The notes below the pieces were generated by a model. That model ran no database searches. It worked only from the letters and a program-made list of their open reading frames with translations, and was not told the origin of the DNA. The position numbers were made by a program, and so were the translations under genes. This document shows positions 1-10,402 of a DNA stretch of 64,000 nt, one piece after another. The stretch is from positions 2,604,001-2,668,000 of the forward strand of contig NZ_CP062938.1 of the NCBI RefSeq assembly GCF_014898155.1. Direction: 5' to 3'. This stretch comes from Bifidobacterium eulemuris (GTDB taxonomy: Bacteria; Actinomycetota; Actinomycetes; Actinomycetales; Bifidobacteriaceae). Every line of letters begins with the position of its first letter. Within the stretch, counting starts at the first letter, position 1.

Positions 1-424
1 CTCACGGCAGGTGTGGATCGAAACAACGCCATCGTGCCGATCGTCGGCACCGTCATCGTCACCTGCCTCACGGCAGGTGTGGATCGAAACGAGCGCGCCC
101 GCGACGACGTGGAGGCGGTCAGGGGTCACCTGCCTCACGGCAGGTGTGGATCGAAACGCCGAGGGGTCCGGCAAGTCCTACCCGGCGGGCAGTCACCTGC
201 CTCACGGCAGGTGTGGATCGAAACACGAAGTACTGCTGGCCCTTGCCTGTCACGAGCGGTCACCTGCCTCACGGCAGGTGTGGATCGAAACACATCGGCG
301 CCGTTCGCTATCGCGATCGAGGCGTAGTCACCTGCCTCACGGCAGGTGTGGATCGAAACCCATACCAGGAGAAGAAGGAGCCGACATGGAGGTCACCTGC
401 CTCACGGCAGGTGTGGATCGAAAC
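1..424 (+). CRISPR. Type I-C-like CRISPR array, part left of the IS element
   Basis: Seven 33-bp repeats, the first truncated by the window start (ends at 24), then starts at 58, 125, 192, 259, 327 and 392. The repeat begins GTCACCTGCC, has the inverted arms CCTGCC/GGCAGG around TCAC, and ends GGATCGAAAC, the stem and tail of type I-C repeats. Spacers are 32-35 bp. All copies here are identical, whereas copies near 8.4-8.7 kb are decayed, so this is the younger side and the leader lies further left. The same array continues at 3027 beyond the insertion. No type I-C cas gene lies in the window. Confidence 0.97.
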
Positions 425-429
425 CAGAA
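424..429. repeat. Target-site duplication, left copy (CCAGAA)
   Basis: Six bases CCAGAA directly precede the left end of the IS element and recur at 2992-2997 directly after the right end. The first C is the last base of the preceding CRISPR repeat; the other five bases are the start of the interrupted spacer. Confidence 0.85.
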
Positions 430-477
430 TGTGTTTTGTCAAGTTCGTGTCGGCTGGATATTCATGTTGTTTTCCGC
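430..477 (+). repeat. IS21 left terminal inverted repeat
   Basis: Starts TGTGTTTTG. It aligns without gaps to the reverse complement of 2944-2991 over 48 positions, with the best match in the inner part (TCATG, TTTTCCGC). A second TTTTCCGCGG block follows at about 493-502. Confidence 0.8.
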
Positions 478-549
478 AGGTTGTGCAGCGGGTTTTCCGC
501 GGGATGATCGTTCCGTGGGTCCGCCCGCCGCCTTGGTCTGGTTTGTTGG

Positions 550-1335
550 TTATTTGGTCATGAGGGCGTTGCGGCTGCGGTAGCTTTCGCCCTTGAACCG
601 GATGAGCCGTCCGTGGTGGACGGTGCGGTCGACGACCGCGGCGGCCATGTTCGGGTCCCCGAACACCCTGGCCCATCCGCTGAATTCGATGTTGGTGGTG
701 TAGACGACGCTCCTTGTCTCGTAGGAATCGGATATGACCTGGAAGAGGAGGCGGCTGCCCTCCTCGTCGATGGGGATGTAGCCGAGCTCGTCGATGATCA
801 GGAGGCGGGCCTTGGCGATGGCGGCGAGCTCCTTGTCGAGCCGGTTGTCCTGTTTCGCGCGTCTCAGGCGCATGACCAGGCTTGAGGCGGTGAAGAACCT
901 TACCGGTATCCCGGCCCGGCACGCGGCCCGTCCCAGCGCGATCGCGAGGTGCGTCTTTCCGGTGCCGACGTTGCCGTAGAGCACGAGGTCCTCGGTCCTA
1001 CCGACGAATTCGAGGGATTCGAGCTGGCTCCGTCCCCAGTCGGCGGGCATGTCTAGGTTGGTCCAGTCGTATCCGTCGAGCTCCTTGTCGGACGGGAAGC
1101 CGGCGGTCTTCATCAGACGGGCGCGTTTGGCATGGTCGCGTGATTCGAGTTCGGCCTCGAACCAGCGTTCGATGAAGTCGAGCTGGGCGGGCGTGGCCCC
1201 GGCCAGCGTGTTGGCGAGTACGCTGCGGGTGAGCGTGAGCTGTTTGCTCATCTCCATGATGCGCTGGCTCTTGGCGATGGTGTCGGCCCTGCGGCGGCGG
1301 GTCTCGGGGATCTGCGGTTCGGGTCTCGTGCTCAT
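550..1335 (-). CDS. istB: IstB-like IS21 helper ATPase
   Basis: 261-residue AAA+ ATPase that assists the IstA transposase in target choice and strand transfer. The Walker A motif GNVGTGKT and Walker B LLIIDELGY are both present, along with the family's C-terminal arginine-rich part. The ATG overlaps the istA stop as ATGA (1332-1335), the usual translational coupling in IS21 elements, so this start is preferred over upstream in-frame codons that lie inside istA. Length is normal for IstB and no frameshift is seen. It is the distal gene of the two-gene operon inside the insertion. Confidence 0.95.
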   Translation of the reverse strand: MSTRPEPQIPETRRRRADTIAKSQRIMEMSKQLTLTRSVLANTLAGATPAQLDFIERWFEAELESRDHAKRARLMKTAGFPSDKELDGYDWTNLDMPADWGRSQLESLEFVGRTEDLVLYGNVGTGKTHLAIALGRAACRAGIPVRFFTASSLVMRLRRAKQDNRLDKELAAIAKARLLIIDELGYIPIDEEGSRLLFQVISDSYETRSVVYTTNIEFSGWARVFGDPNMAAAVVDRTVHHGRLIRFKGESYRSRNALMTK

Positions 1336-2801
1336 GCGTCCTCCTCGCCGGGACGGTTGAACCTGTCGTAGGAGCCCAGGTCGGGCAGGTCGCCGCCGTG
1401 GTCGGCGTCGCCGTCCGCGAACCGTCTGGCCAGAATCGCCATGTCGGCCTCGGCGAGGGGCCAGCCGCGGTCGACGAGATGCGAGGCGGCCCGCATCGCC
1501 GGTTCGAAGCCCGCGGCCTCGCACGCCCCTGCGATGGCCTTAAGACTGGCCTTGAGGGTCTTGTCGTCGGCTTGGTCGAGCCGTTCCCTCACGTCGTCGG
1601 GCACGTCGGGACGGATCGAGCAGTCGCGCCACGCCCCGGGTTTGCGCGCGAGCAGCGGGAACACCGTGGCGGGATCCTGGATCGTGCGTGGTGATCTGCC
1701 GTAGACGCGGGAGAGCTCGGCCACCGTGCGCCCGTCCTTGTCCTTGACGGTGACGCTCGTGGCGCGCACAGCGACGTCGACCCTTCTGCCGTGCAGCGCG
1801 GGGCCGACCTGGTAGCGGTTGGAGTCGATCTCGACGCAACCGTATTTATCGGCCTTGCGGGTCTCCCACCTCACCGCGTCGAACCGGCACGACGGCAGGG
1901 GCCGCAGCGCCTTCAAATCGTCGGAGAACAGGTCATCGACCGGCACGAGCGCGCGGTAGTGGACGGACCTTCCCAGCCCGTCGCATTTGGCGAGCATGAG
2001 CCGGGTGAGCTGCTCGTGGGTCTCGGCCGCCATGGGCGGGACCATGAGGTTGCGCCGCAGGAATCCGACCGCGTTCTCCACGCTGCCCTTCTCGTTGCCG
2101 GAATACGGATTGCAGAACCGCACGTCGAGCCGGTGGTGACTGACGAACGCCTCGAACACGCGCGACATGGTCACGTTCCCCTTGGAATCCCGGTGGCCCG
2201 CGCCGGACGCGTTGTCGATCACGAGCGTGTGCGGGACGCCGCCGATGTGCTCGAAGATCGCCGTCAGGCCCTCGCAGATGCACTCCGCGTTCTCCGCGGG
2301 CAGGCTCGCCGCGTACCGTTTGTTCGAATGCGGGAACGTGACGACCAGGCAATGGTCGTCGACCCACTCGCCAGCGATCCTGGCCTTGGCCAGGCCGAAG
2401 TCCATCTGCATGCTCCCCGGCGTCCACTCCAGCTCCACGTAGCCGTCGGACGGCTCGCGGTTCGCCGCGCGCCACTCGTCCACGTAGCGCAGCACGGTGG
2501 AGTACGAGCCCGTGAACCCGTGCTCGGCCACGAGCCGGTCATGCACGCGCCTGGCGGTGTGGCGCTGCTTGCCGGGCATGAGCCGGTCCGCCTCCAGCCA
2601 GCCGTCGACGATCGGCTTGTACTCGTCGAGAATCGACTTCACCCCGCGCCTGGCGGGCGGTTTCGGCGAGCAGTCCTCCATGCCCGCGTACTTCGCGACC
2701 GTGCCCCGGTCCACCCCGAGCCTTCTGGCGATCTCCGCGTGCGGCAGGCCCTTCGCGTCGAGCCTCCTGATATCTTGCTGTTGGGACATGGGTATCGTCA
2801 C
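1332..2801 (-). CDS. istA: IstA-like IS21 transposase
   Basis: 489-residue DDE transposase. An N-terminal helix-turn-helix is visible around residues 15-35 (AEIARRLGVDRGTVAKY). The catalytic core shows the expected acidic residues in MDFG, VIDNASG and GSVENAVGF, followed by the C-terminal beta-barrel region typical of IstA. The start at 2801 is GTG with a GGAAAGGA just upstream; an ATG 12 bases inside (2789) gives more usual spacing and is an equally good choice. It overlaps istB by four bases. It appears intact. Confidence 0.95.
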   Translation of the reverse strand: MTIPMSQQQDIRRLDAKGLPHAEIARRLGVDRGTVAKYAGMEDCSPKPPARRGVKSILDEYKPIVDGWLEADRLMPGKQRHTARRVHDRLVAEHGFTGSYSTVLRYVDEWRAANREPSDGYVELEWTPGSMQMDFGLAKARIAGEWVDDHCLVVTFPHSNKRYAASLPAENAECICEGLTAIFEHIGGVPHTLVIDNASGAGHRDSKGNVTMSRVFEAFVSHHRLDVRFCNPYSGNEKGSVENAVGFLRRNLMVPPMAAETHEQLTRLMLAKCDGLGRSVHYRALVPVDDLFSDDLKALRPLPSCRFDAVRWETRKADKYGCVEIDSNRYQVGPALHGRRVDVAVRATSVTVKDKDGRTVAELSRVYGRSPRTIQDPATVFPLLARKPGAWRDCSIRPDVPDDVRERLDQADDKTLKASLKAIAGACEAAGFEPAMRAASHLVDRGWPLAEADMAILARRFADGDADHGGDLPDLGSYDRFNRPGEEDA

Positions 2802-2943
2802 TGTCCTTTCCTTCCCCGGGCCGGCGGCAACCGGCCCTGGCTGCTATTTGGTTTGCAACCCGGGAATCTAACAGGCGGAGCGAACCCATGTCTCCTCTCA
2901 ACATCAGGGATGACTATTCTGCGGAAAAACAGCTGCACATCAA

Positions 2944-2991
2944 GCGGGAAACACCATGACACTCCTGCCTAAAGAACATTGAACATAAACA
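2944..2991 (-). repeat. IS21 right terminal inverted repeat
   Basis: The reverse complement begins TGTTTATGTT and contains TGTTTCCCGC, matching the left end. A second TTTTTCCGC block lies inside at about 2921-2929 when read on the minus strand. Confidence 0.8.
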
Positions 2992-2997
2992 CCAGAA
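2992..2997. repeat. Target-site duplication, right copy (CCAGAA)
   Basis: Identical to 424-429. The following bases 2998-3026 are the rest of the split spacer. Joining 425-429 to 2998-3026 gives 34 bp, the normal spacer length of this array. Confidence 0.85.
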
Positions 2998-3026
2998 CCT
3001 GAACCATGCATGCGAGCCCGTCACCT

Positions 3027-6000
3027 GTCACCTGCCTCACGGCAGGTGTGGATCGAAACAAGGACAACGCCGCGCAGGTGCACGCCTGGGCCGGTCACCT
3101 GCCTCACGGCAGGTGTGGATCGAAACTGCGTCCACAGCACGGCCAATCCGGGCGCGACGGGTCACCTGCCTCACGGCAGGTGTGGATCGAAACAAACTCG
3201 GCAGCAAATCCGCCCCGTGGGGCACGGTCACCTGCCTCACGGCAGGTGTGGATCGAAACGAATTCGCCATGACCGGCAGCCGCGTCAAACGCAGTCACCT
3301 GCCTCACGGCAGGTGTGGATCGAAACAAAACCGCGTTGGGCAAGGCCTCCGAAGTCCTCGTCACCTGCCTCACGGCAGGTGTGGATCGAAACACGAACAC
3401 CGACTGGGGTTCGGTCGGCAAGGGCATGTCACCTGCCTCACGGCAGGTGTGGATCGAAACTCTTTCACCAATTAACCAGATTAAGGAGCAGTTAGTCACC
3501 TGCCTCACGGCAGGTGTGGATCGAAACCAGTAGCTCGACCCGCCACGGATGATGCCGGCCGTCACCTGCCTCACGGCAGGTGTGGATCGAAACAATCAGG
3601 ACGGCGCACGCCTGACCCGCTTGGACGGTCACCTGCCTCACGGCAGGTGTGGATCGAAACAGCATCATCACGCAGGGCAACCTGTGCCAGATCGTCACCT
3701 GCCTCACGGCAGGTGTGGATCGAAACACGGCCACGGACTCCTTCGCCGAGGGGGCCGGCAGTCACCTGCCTCACGGCAGGTGTGGATCGAAACTCGGCCA
3801 CGATCTGCTCGGTGAGCACGGGCATCAGTCACCTGCCTCACGGCAGGTGTGGATCGAAACTCGCGGCCATCATGCAAGTGCCCGCGAACAGCGACGTCAC
3901 CTGCCTCACGGCAGGTGTGGATCGAAACTCCAACACGGAGAGGGCCGTGGACGAACTGTCTCGTCACCTGCCTCACGGCAGGTGTGGATCGAAACCAATC
4001 GGCGGCGCTGAAGGGGTCGGCGTCCATGCGGTCACCTGCCTCACGGCAGGTGTGGATCGAAACCTGACTGCATGTCAACTCGAATGCGCGCGTCAATGGT
4101 CACCTGCCTCACGGCAGGTGTGGATCGAAACAATTTCGCACACGTGCAATGTCGCCATATCGGCGGGTCACCTGCCTCACGGCAGGTGTGGATCGAAACG
4201 CGGTGGGCTTTGATCTCGTCCCACGTCAGTCCGGTCACCTGCCTCACGGCAGGTGTGGATCGAAACACCCTCTCGAGGCAGTATTGCAGGGCAACGGAAT
4301 GTCACCTGCCTCACGGCAGGTGTGGATCGAAACCAGATGGACACCTGCCCATCCGGCAGGACGAAGGTCACCTGCCTCACGGCAGGTGTGGATCGAAACG
4401 AGGTCGGCGACACCGTCATGCGCGGCGCGATGGGTCACCTGCCTCACGGCAGGTGTGGATCGAAACGCCAAGCCGGAGGACAGAAGGAAGATCCTCGAAT
4501 GTCACCTGCCTCACGGCAGGTGTGGATCGAAACCAGCAGTGCGCGTACATGGGCTGGTTGGCGTACAGGTCACCTGCCTCACGGCAGGTGTGGATCGAAA
4601 CGTATCGTTTCCGACGCATCATCGTGCTCGTGGCGTCACCTGCCTCACGGCAGGTGTGGATCGAAACGAGGACATCTGCTCAAGGGTCCTGCGGCCCGGG
4701 TCACCTGCCTCACGGCAGGTGTGGATCGAAACACCGCCAGCCTGCCGCGCGCGGCCATCGCCCAGCGTCACCTGCCTCACGGCAGGTGTGGATCGAAACA
4801 TGTAGGCGTAGCCGCCGGTCTCGTTCATGATCTGTCACCTGCCTCACGGCAGGTGTGGATCGAAACAAACCGTATCGAGCGCCACACCATTGGACGAGGG
4901 TCACCTGCCTCACGGCAGGTGTGGATCGAAACCGACAGCGTCGGCTACCGGCGCAGAGAAGACATCGGTCACCTGCCTCACGGCAGGTGTGGATCGAAAC
5001 AGTTCGGGTACCATGCGACATAGTTCGTCGAAGGAGTCACCTGCCTCACGGCAGGTGTGGATCGAAACTATGCTGAATCCAAAGAAAAGCTCCATCGCGG
5101 AAGGTCACCTGCCTCACGGCAGGTGTGGATCGAAACCACAAAATGCCGCCCACCGAATCATGCGTCTGGGGTCACCTGCCTCACGGCAGGTGTGGATCGA
5201 AACCAAGAGGGCCATTGCGGTGCCCCAGTCGCGTTCGTGTCACCTGCCTCACGGCAGGTGTGGATCGAAACAACGACGCGCACGACGATATCTAGGAGGC
5301 TTGCGTCACCTGCCTCACGGCAGGTGTGGATCGAAACTCGCCATGCGCGACGGTGGGCGCGGTGATCCAAGTCACCTGCCTCACGGCAGGTGTGGATCGA
5401 AACCCCGACCTGCTCGTGCGCATGGCCAACGGGCGCGTCACCTGCCTCACGGCAGGTGTGGATCGAAACAGCCAGCAGCGACTTGAGCACGCCGGTCACA
5501 GGGTCACCTGCCTCACGGCAGGTGTGGATCGAAACCTCGCCGGATTGTTGTTCGCGGTCGTGTTCGGCGAGTCACCTGCCTCACGGCAGGTGTGGATCGA
5601 AACATCGGCTACGCGAACGGCCTGTACTGCCGCGAATAGTCACCTGCCTCACGGCAGGTGTGGATCGAAACTGCTCTCCCTCGCCCAATTCGCCGGCGAG
5701 CTCGCCGTCACCTGCCTCACGGCAGGTGTGGATCGAAACTCCCGCATCGGCGACGCCGCCGCCGACGTCGTGACCGTCACCTGCCTCACGGCAGGTGTGG
5801 ATCGAAACCGCTCGAATAGCCGGTGAGCTGCGTCCACGCGATGGTCACCTGCCTCACGGCAGGTGTGGATCGAAACCCGCTTATCCCAGGCGTGGCGACC
5901 ATCAGCCTCAGTCACCTGCCTCACGGCAGGTGTGGATCGAAACTGTAAAAACCATTGGCGATGAACACGGGAATCAGGTCACCTGCCTCACGGCAGGTGT

Positions 6001-8690
6001 GGATCGAAACACGTGAAACATCCGCCGTGGAACCCGACGAACCAGTCACCTGCCTCACGGCAGGTGTGGATCGAAACGACGAGCGTTGGGCCAATAAGTT
6101 CGCGGCTTCCCGTCACCTGCCTCACGGCAGGTGTGGATCGAAACCATGTTGAACATGATCGGCGGCGGTGGGCTGGGGGTCACCTGCCTCACGGCAGGTG
6201 TGGATCGAAACACGGTCACGCCGGAGAACGGGCCTATCAGCGACGGTCACCTGCCTCACGGCAGGTGTGGATCGAAACGTCCTCAACGTCGGCGATCCGG
6301 AAATCATCGAGTCACCTGCCTCACGGCAGGTGTGGATCGAAACGCACAGAAAGAGGGCATGACGGCTTGGACGACTGTCACCTGCCTCACGGCAGGTGTG
6401 GATCGAAACACCGATCCAGACGGTCATTGCCTCCGTCATCAGAGTCACCTGCCTCACGGCAGGTGTGGATCGAAACGTCGAGCGCGTCGACGTAGGCTTT
6501 GGCTTGGGTCGTCACCTGCCTCACGGCAGGTGTGGATCGAAACCTTTCTTTATGCCGTCCAATAGGCGTTGGCGGCGGTCACCTGCCTCACGGCAGGTGT
6601 GGATCGAAACCCATGCCGCGGTACTTGTCGCGCATGTCCTTGAGCGTCACCTGCCTCACGGCAGGTGTGGATCGAAACTCAGGCGACACCTGGAACGCGT
6701 TGGCGACGGCGGTCACCTGCCTCACGGCAGGTGTGGATCGAAACGCGGCGTTGATGTCGGCCAGCCATTGCGCGGTGAGTCACCTGCCTCACGGCAGGTG
6801 TGGATCGAAACCAGCAGTGCACGTACATGGGCTGGTTGGCGTACAGTCACCTGCCTCACGGCAGGTGTGGATCGAAACTTGACCTGCGTGGGCGTGATTC
6901 GGCGTCCCACGGTGTCACCTGCCTCACGGCAGGTGTGGATCGAAACTCGCCGGACCCGTCGCCGTTGAGCAGCTGCGTCGTGTCACCTGCCTCACGGCAG
7001 GTGTGGATCGAAACAATGGCCTCGTGACCGCGCGGCCCCGCAGGCATGGGTCACCTGCCTCATGGCAGGTGTGGATCGAAACAGCTCGTCCACGGTCATG
7101 GAGGAAAGACCATCCTGTCACCTGCCTCACGGCAGGTGTGGATCGAAACGTCAAGCAGCAGGCCTCCGCGTCCGCCTGACCTGTCACCTGCCTCACGGCA
7201 GGTGTGGATCGAAACCCGTACCTGACGCACCAAACGCACCTCACGACAGTCACCTGCCTCACGGCAGGTGTGGATCGAAACTCCTGCTCCTGCGTGCTCG
7301 CGCCGCCGGCCAACTGTCACCTGCCTCACGGCAGGTGTGGATCGAAATCGTTCCGGCCAGCGGCGACAACGTGTTCATTGCCTAGTCACCTGCCTCACGG
7401 CAGGTGTGGATCGAAATCTCGTGCCGAAGCGAGGCGGGGTGTTCTGCCGCAAGTCACCTGCCTCACGGCAGGTGTGGATCGAAATCGGTAGTCGGGCTCC
7501 CGCACGCCGATGGTGCAGGGTCACCTGCCTCACGGCAGGTGTGGATCGAAATGACGAGGAGTCCGGCTGGCCCGACGGCGACCGCGGTCACCTGCCTCAC
7601 GGCAGGTGTGGATCGAAACTACGACATCGACGAGGAGAACTCCACGCCGAGAGTCACCTGCCTCACGGCAGGTGTGGATCGAAACTCCCTCCTACGACGA
7701 CTTCGCCGCGTTCGGCATGTCACCTGCCTCACGGCAGGTGTGGATCGAAACAAGGAGACGTCCGTCCGTCAGACCGCTACGGTCAGTCACCTGCCTCACG
7801 GCAGGTGTGGATCGAAACCTTCCAATATCCCCGTATTGCGCAGGGGCGCGGCGGTCACCTGCCTCACGGCAGGTGTGGATCGAAACCTTCCAATATCCCC
7901 GTATTGCGCAGGGGCGCGGCGGTCACCTGCCTCACGGCAGGTGTGGATCGAAACCTTCCAATATCCCCGTATTGCGCAGGGGCGCGGCGGTCACCTGCCT
8001 CACGGCAGGTGTGGATCGAAACCTTCCAATATCCCCGTATTGCGCAGGGGCGCGGCGGTCACCTGCCTCACGGCAGGTGTGGATCGAAACTACCGGGCCT
8101 GCGTATGGTTTGGCGGGGCCTCCAGTCACCTGCCTCACGGCAGGTGTGGATCGAAACCTCGTGTTGGCCCGGTCCGTGGATCAGACGGACGGTCACCTGC
8201 CTCACGGCAGGTGTGGATCGAAACTCAAGCAAATAGACATTCGTGCACGGGGTCGGGGGGTCACCTGCCTCACGGCAGGTGTGGATCGAAACGAGCAGTG
8301 GGCCGACACCGTGACCTCGGTGGAGGGTCACCTGCCTCACGGCAGGTGTGGATCGAAATAACAAGGACACCGGCATCGTGCGTTCCCTGGGCGTCACCTG
8401 CCTCACGGCAGGTGTGGATTGAAATCGTTCCGCTGGTCGCAGTGGTGCTTACGGTCAGGTCACCTGCCTCACGGCAGGTGTGGATCGAAAAATGATCTGG
8501 GCCATGGCGAGCTTGGTGAGGTCGGGGCACTTGCCTCATGGCAGATATGGATCGAAATGCTTGCCCAACCGGGCGAAAAGAAAAAACCGGGGTCACCTGC
8601 CTCACGGCAGATGTGGGTTGAAATTCCACGAACCGGCGCTGGATCCGGGTCGGGCCGGTCTCCTGCCTCATGGCAGGTGTGGATCACGCG
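3027..8690 (+). CRISPR. Type I-C-like CRISPR array, main part
   Basis: About 85 repeats of 33 bp with 32-36-bp spacers (period 65-69), continuing the array at 1-424. Most repeats are identical. The final base is T instead of C in four consecutive copies starting at 7316, 7385, 7453 and 7520. The last six (8327, 8393, 8459, 8526, 8592, 8658) carry increasing substitutions, and the last lacks the normal GAAAC tail. Decay at this end marks it as the trailer. One spacer occurs four times in tandem at 7819-8057. No promoter-like leader or cas gene is seen on this side. Confidence 0.98.
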
Positions 8691-8692
8691 AA

Positions 8693-8720
8693 GAAGGCCG
8701 GCCCGTGTGGGTCGGCCTTC
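8693..8720. terminator. Hairpin between CRISPR trailer and MFS gene
   Basis: Eight-base perfect arms GAAGGCCG/CGGCCTTC around a 12-base loop, just downstream of the stop of the minus-strand MFS gene. No clear T-run follows, so termination strength is uncertain. Confidence 0.45.
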
Positions 8721-8755
8721 CGGGATGGCGGGGGAGCGAATGCTGAGAAGCGCCG

Positions 8756-10084
8756 CTACTTCACGCCTTTGATCATCAGGATGAACACGCAGCCGAGCAG
8801 CGCGAAGAAGATGGAGATCGGGAACGCCGCGGCGTAGCTGAGGTTCAGTGTGATGACGCCCATCACGACCGGGCCGAGCATCTGGCCGATGGTGGTGGCG
8901 AGGTTGAGGATGCCGAGGTCCTTGCCGGCCTCCTCCTTGCTGGGCAGCACGTCGACGTTCAGCGCCTGGTCCACGGAGGAATAGACGCCATATCCAAAGC
9001 CCGCGATGCCGGCGTAGAGGAACATTCCCATGGTGGTCGGCATGATCCAAGGCATGGCGGTGCCGATGGCGAACAGCACGGAGGCGACGACGACGGGCAC
9101 TTTGCGGCGTCCGATGAAGTCGGAGATGGGGCCGGAGACGATGGATCCGGCCAGGGAGACGACCATGAGGATCACGGACATCGTGGCCAGGGCCACGCCG
9201 GCGTCGGCCACGCTCAGCCCCACGTACTTCTCGAAGATGTAGAGCTGGTAGACGGCGATCATCTGGTAACTCAGCAGCATGCACAGGCGGCCGGCGAACG
9301 CCTTGTAGAAGTCGTGCGCGCCGGAGAATTTCGGCGGGCGGAAGCTCATCAGCACATCCTTGAGCGTGCCTTCGTCCTTGGGAAGATATTCGGCGGAACC
9401 CTCCTTGGGGATGATGATGACCGCGATGACTCCGCCGAGGAACATGAGCACGCCGGCGAGCACGAAGCCGGGGGCGCGGTTGAGGATGAAGTACGAGCCG
9501 ATCAGCGTGCCGATGGGGGAGCCGATGGAGGCGCCGGCACCGTAGAAGGCGCTCATGGTGCCGCGCACGCCCATGGGGATGCGGTCGGAGATCATCGCGA
9601 CCATGGGCGCGAGCATGCAGTTGAGTCCGAACATGCAGGCGCAGTAGACGATGGTGATGATGACCGGATTTGTGGTCATGCCGGTGGCGAACAGCGTGAC
9701 GCCTCCGAGCACGGCGCCGCCGAGGATGAACGGGGTGCGGCGGCCGAAGCGGGAGCGGGAGCGGTCGGAGAAGTTGCCGAACAGCAGGTTGGAGACCAGC
9801 GAGGCGACCGCCGTAAACGAATTGATGATGCTGACCAACGCTTCCGGCGCGATGCCCTCGACGGTTTTCAGATGCTCTGGAAGCAGTGCCGAGGAGACGA
9901 TGCCCAAACCGCTCATCCACAGTAGTCCGAAGATGATGAATCCCGCGCCGAAGCGGAAGAGGGTGGGTTTGCTCACTGGTTTTCCGGTCTCCGGTGAGAG
10001 GGTGTGGTCTCGTTCGGCCGCGGCGATGGCGTCGTAATGGGCCTGCAGTCGAGGGTCGATGGTTGCGGTTGACTCGCTGGTCAT
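8756..10084 (-). CDS. MFS sugar transporter (paralogue 1 of 3)
   Basis: 442-residue major facilitator protein with about 12 hydrophobic segments and the loop-2/3 motif RFGRRTPF. It is paralogous to the MFS genes at 24045 and 28942. All three share an N-terminal tail with a D/E-TG-x-P signature and a C-terminal EEAGKDLGILNLA motif. The ATG at 10084 is preceded by AGAGGAG eight bases upstream; an in-frame upstream start has no such site. It is divergent from the GH3 gene at 10403, so it probably imports the beta-glucosides or oligosaccharides that enzyme cleaves. A TACC-N4-GGTA palindrome lies about 95 bases upstream. Substrate is inferred from context only. Confidence 0.9.
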   Translation of the reverse strand: MTSESTATIDPRLQAHYDAIAAAERDHTLSPETGKPVSKPTLFRFGAGFIIFGLLWMSGLGIVSSALLPEHLKTVEGIAPEALVSIINSFTAVASLVSNLLFGNFSDRSRSRFGRRTPFILGGAVLGGVTLFATGMTTNPVIITIVYCACMFGLNCMLAPMVAMISDRIPMGVRGTMSAFYGAGASIGSPIGTLIGSYFILNRAPGFVLAGVLMFLGGVIAVIIIPKEGSAEYLPKDEGTLKDVLMSFRPPKFSGAHDFYKAFAGRLCMLLSYQMIAVYQLYIFEKYVGLSVADAGVALATMSVILMVVSLAGSIVSGPISDFIGRRKVPVVVASVLFAIGTAMPWIMPTTMGMFLYAGIAGFGYGVYSSVDQALNVDVLPSKEEAGKDLGILNLATTIGQMLGPVVMGVITLNLSYAAAFPISIFFALLGCVFILMIKGVK

Positions 10085-10402
10085 GTGCGTTGCTCCTCTG
10101 AGATAATCGTATGTCTGCTGCGACAACGTGGGCATGGTGCGTACGCATCATGCGGGGCGCGACTTCGCGTCATATAACTACCGATTGGTAATTAAGTGGT
10201 TTTCAGTATATGCCCCTATTTTCGATAATGTTCACCATGTCGCAAAAAACGTTGGTATTCATATGTTTTATCGGCGTGTCTCAGTATTGAATGCCGGCGG
10301 TTGCCGGTGTGGTGTTGCGTGTCGCCGCGCTTTCGTGTATGGTGTGAAAATACCAAATGGTAATTAACATTCGGCGCAACTTCAGCGAGGAAGGCGAAAC
10401 CC
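10085..10402. promoter_or_regulatory. Divergent control region with two TACC-N4-GGTA operators
   Basis: A 318-bp AT-rich gap between the divergent MFS and GH3 genes. It holds two palindromes, TACCGATTGGTA (10179-10190) and TACCAAATGGTA (10351-10362), both followed by ATTAA. The first serves the MFS side, the second lies 41 bp before the GH3 ATG. The same core occurs as a perfect 16-bp palindrome at 35154-35169, beside a TetR-family gene. The rest of the gap shows no ORF. Confidence 0.6.

Larger units (their letters stand above)
430..2991 (-). mobile_element. IS21-family insertion sequence inside a CRISPR spacer
   Basis: A 2562-bp element with the two IS21 genes istA and istB on the minus strand. 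Its ends begin TG and finish CA and form long imperfect terminal inverted repeats (430-477 against 2944-2991, about 32 of 48 positions equal) containing the block TTTTCCGC. A second copy of this block lies further in at each end, as expected for the multiple transposase sites of IS21 elements. It is flanked by a 6-bp duplication, CCAGAA. Both genes are open, so the element looks intact and the insertion recent. Confidence 0.93.

Noticed and set aside
1398..2972. Plus-strand frames opposite istA
   Set aside because: Shadows of the transposase gene; istA has all DDE motifs.
11..8700. Many open frames of 60-360 codons inside the first CRISPR array (repeated peptides such as VTCLTAGVDRN or SPASRQVWIET)
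   Set aside because: They arise because the repeat has no stop in several frames and spacer plus repeat length is often a multiple of three. No ribosome sites; the repeated peptide is the translated repeat.
8693..8755. Possible leader of the first array on its right side
   Set aside because: Repeats on this side are decayed and the gap is only about 60 bp, so the leader must be on the left.
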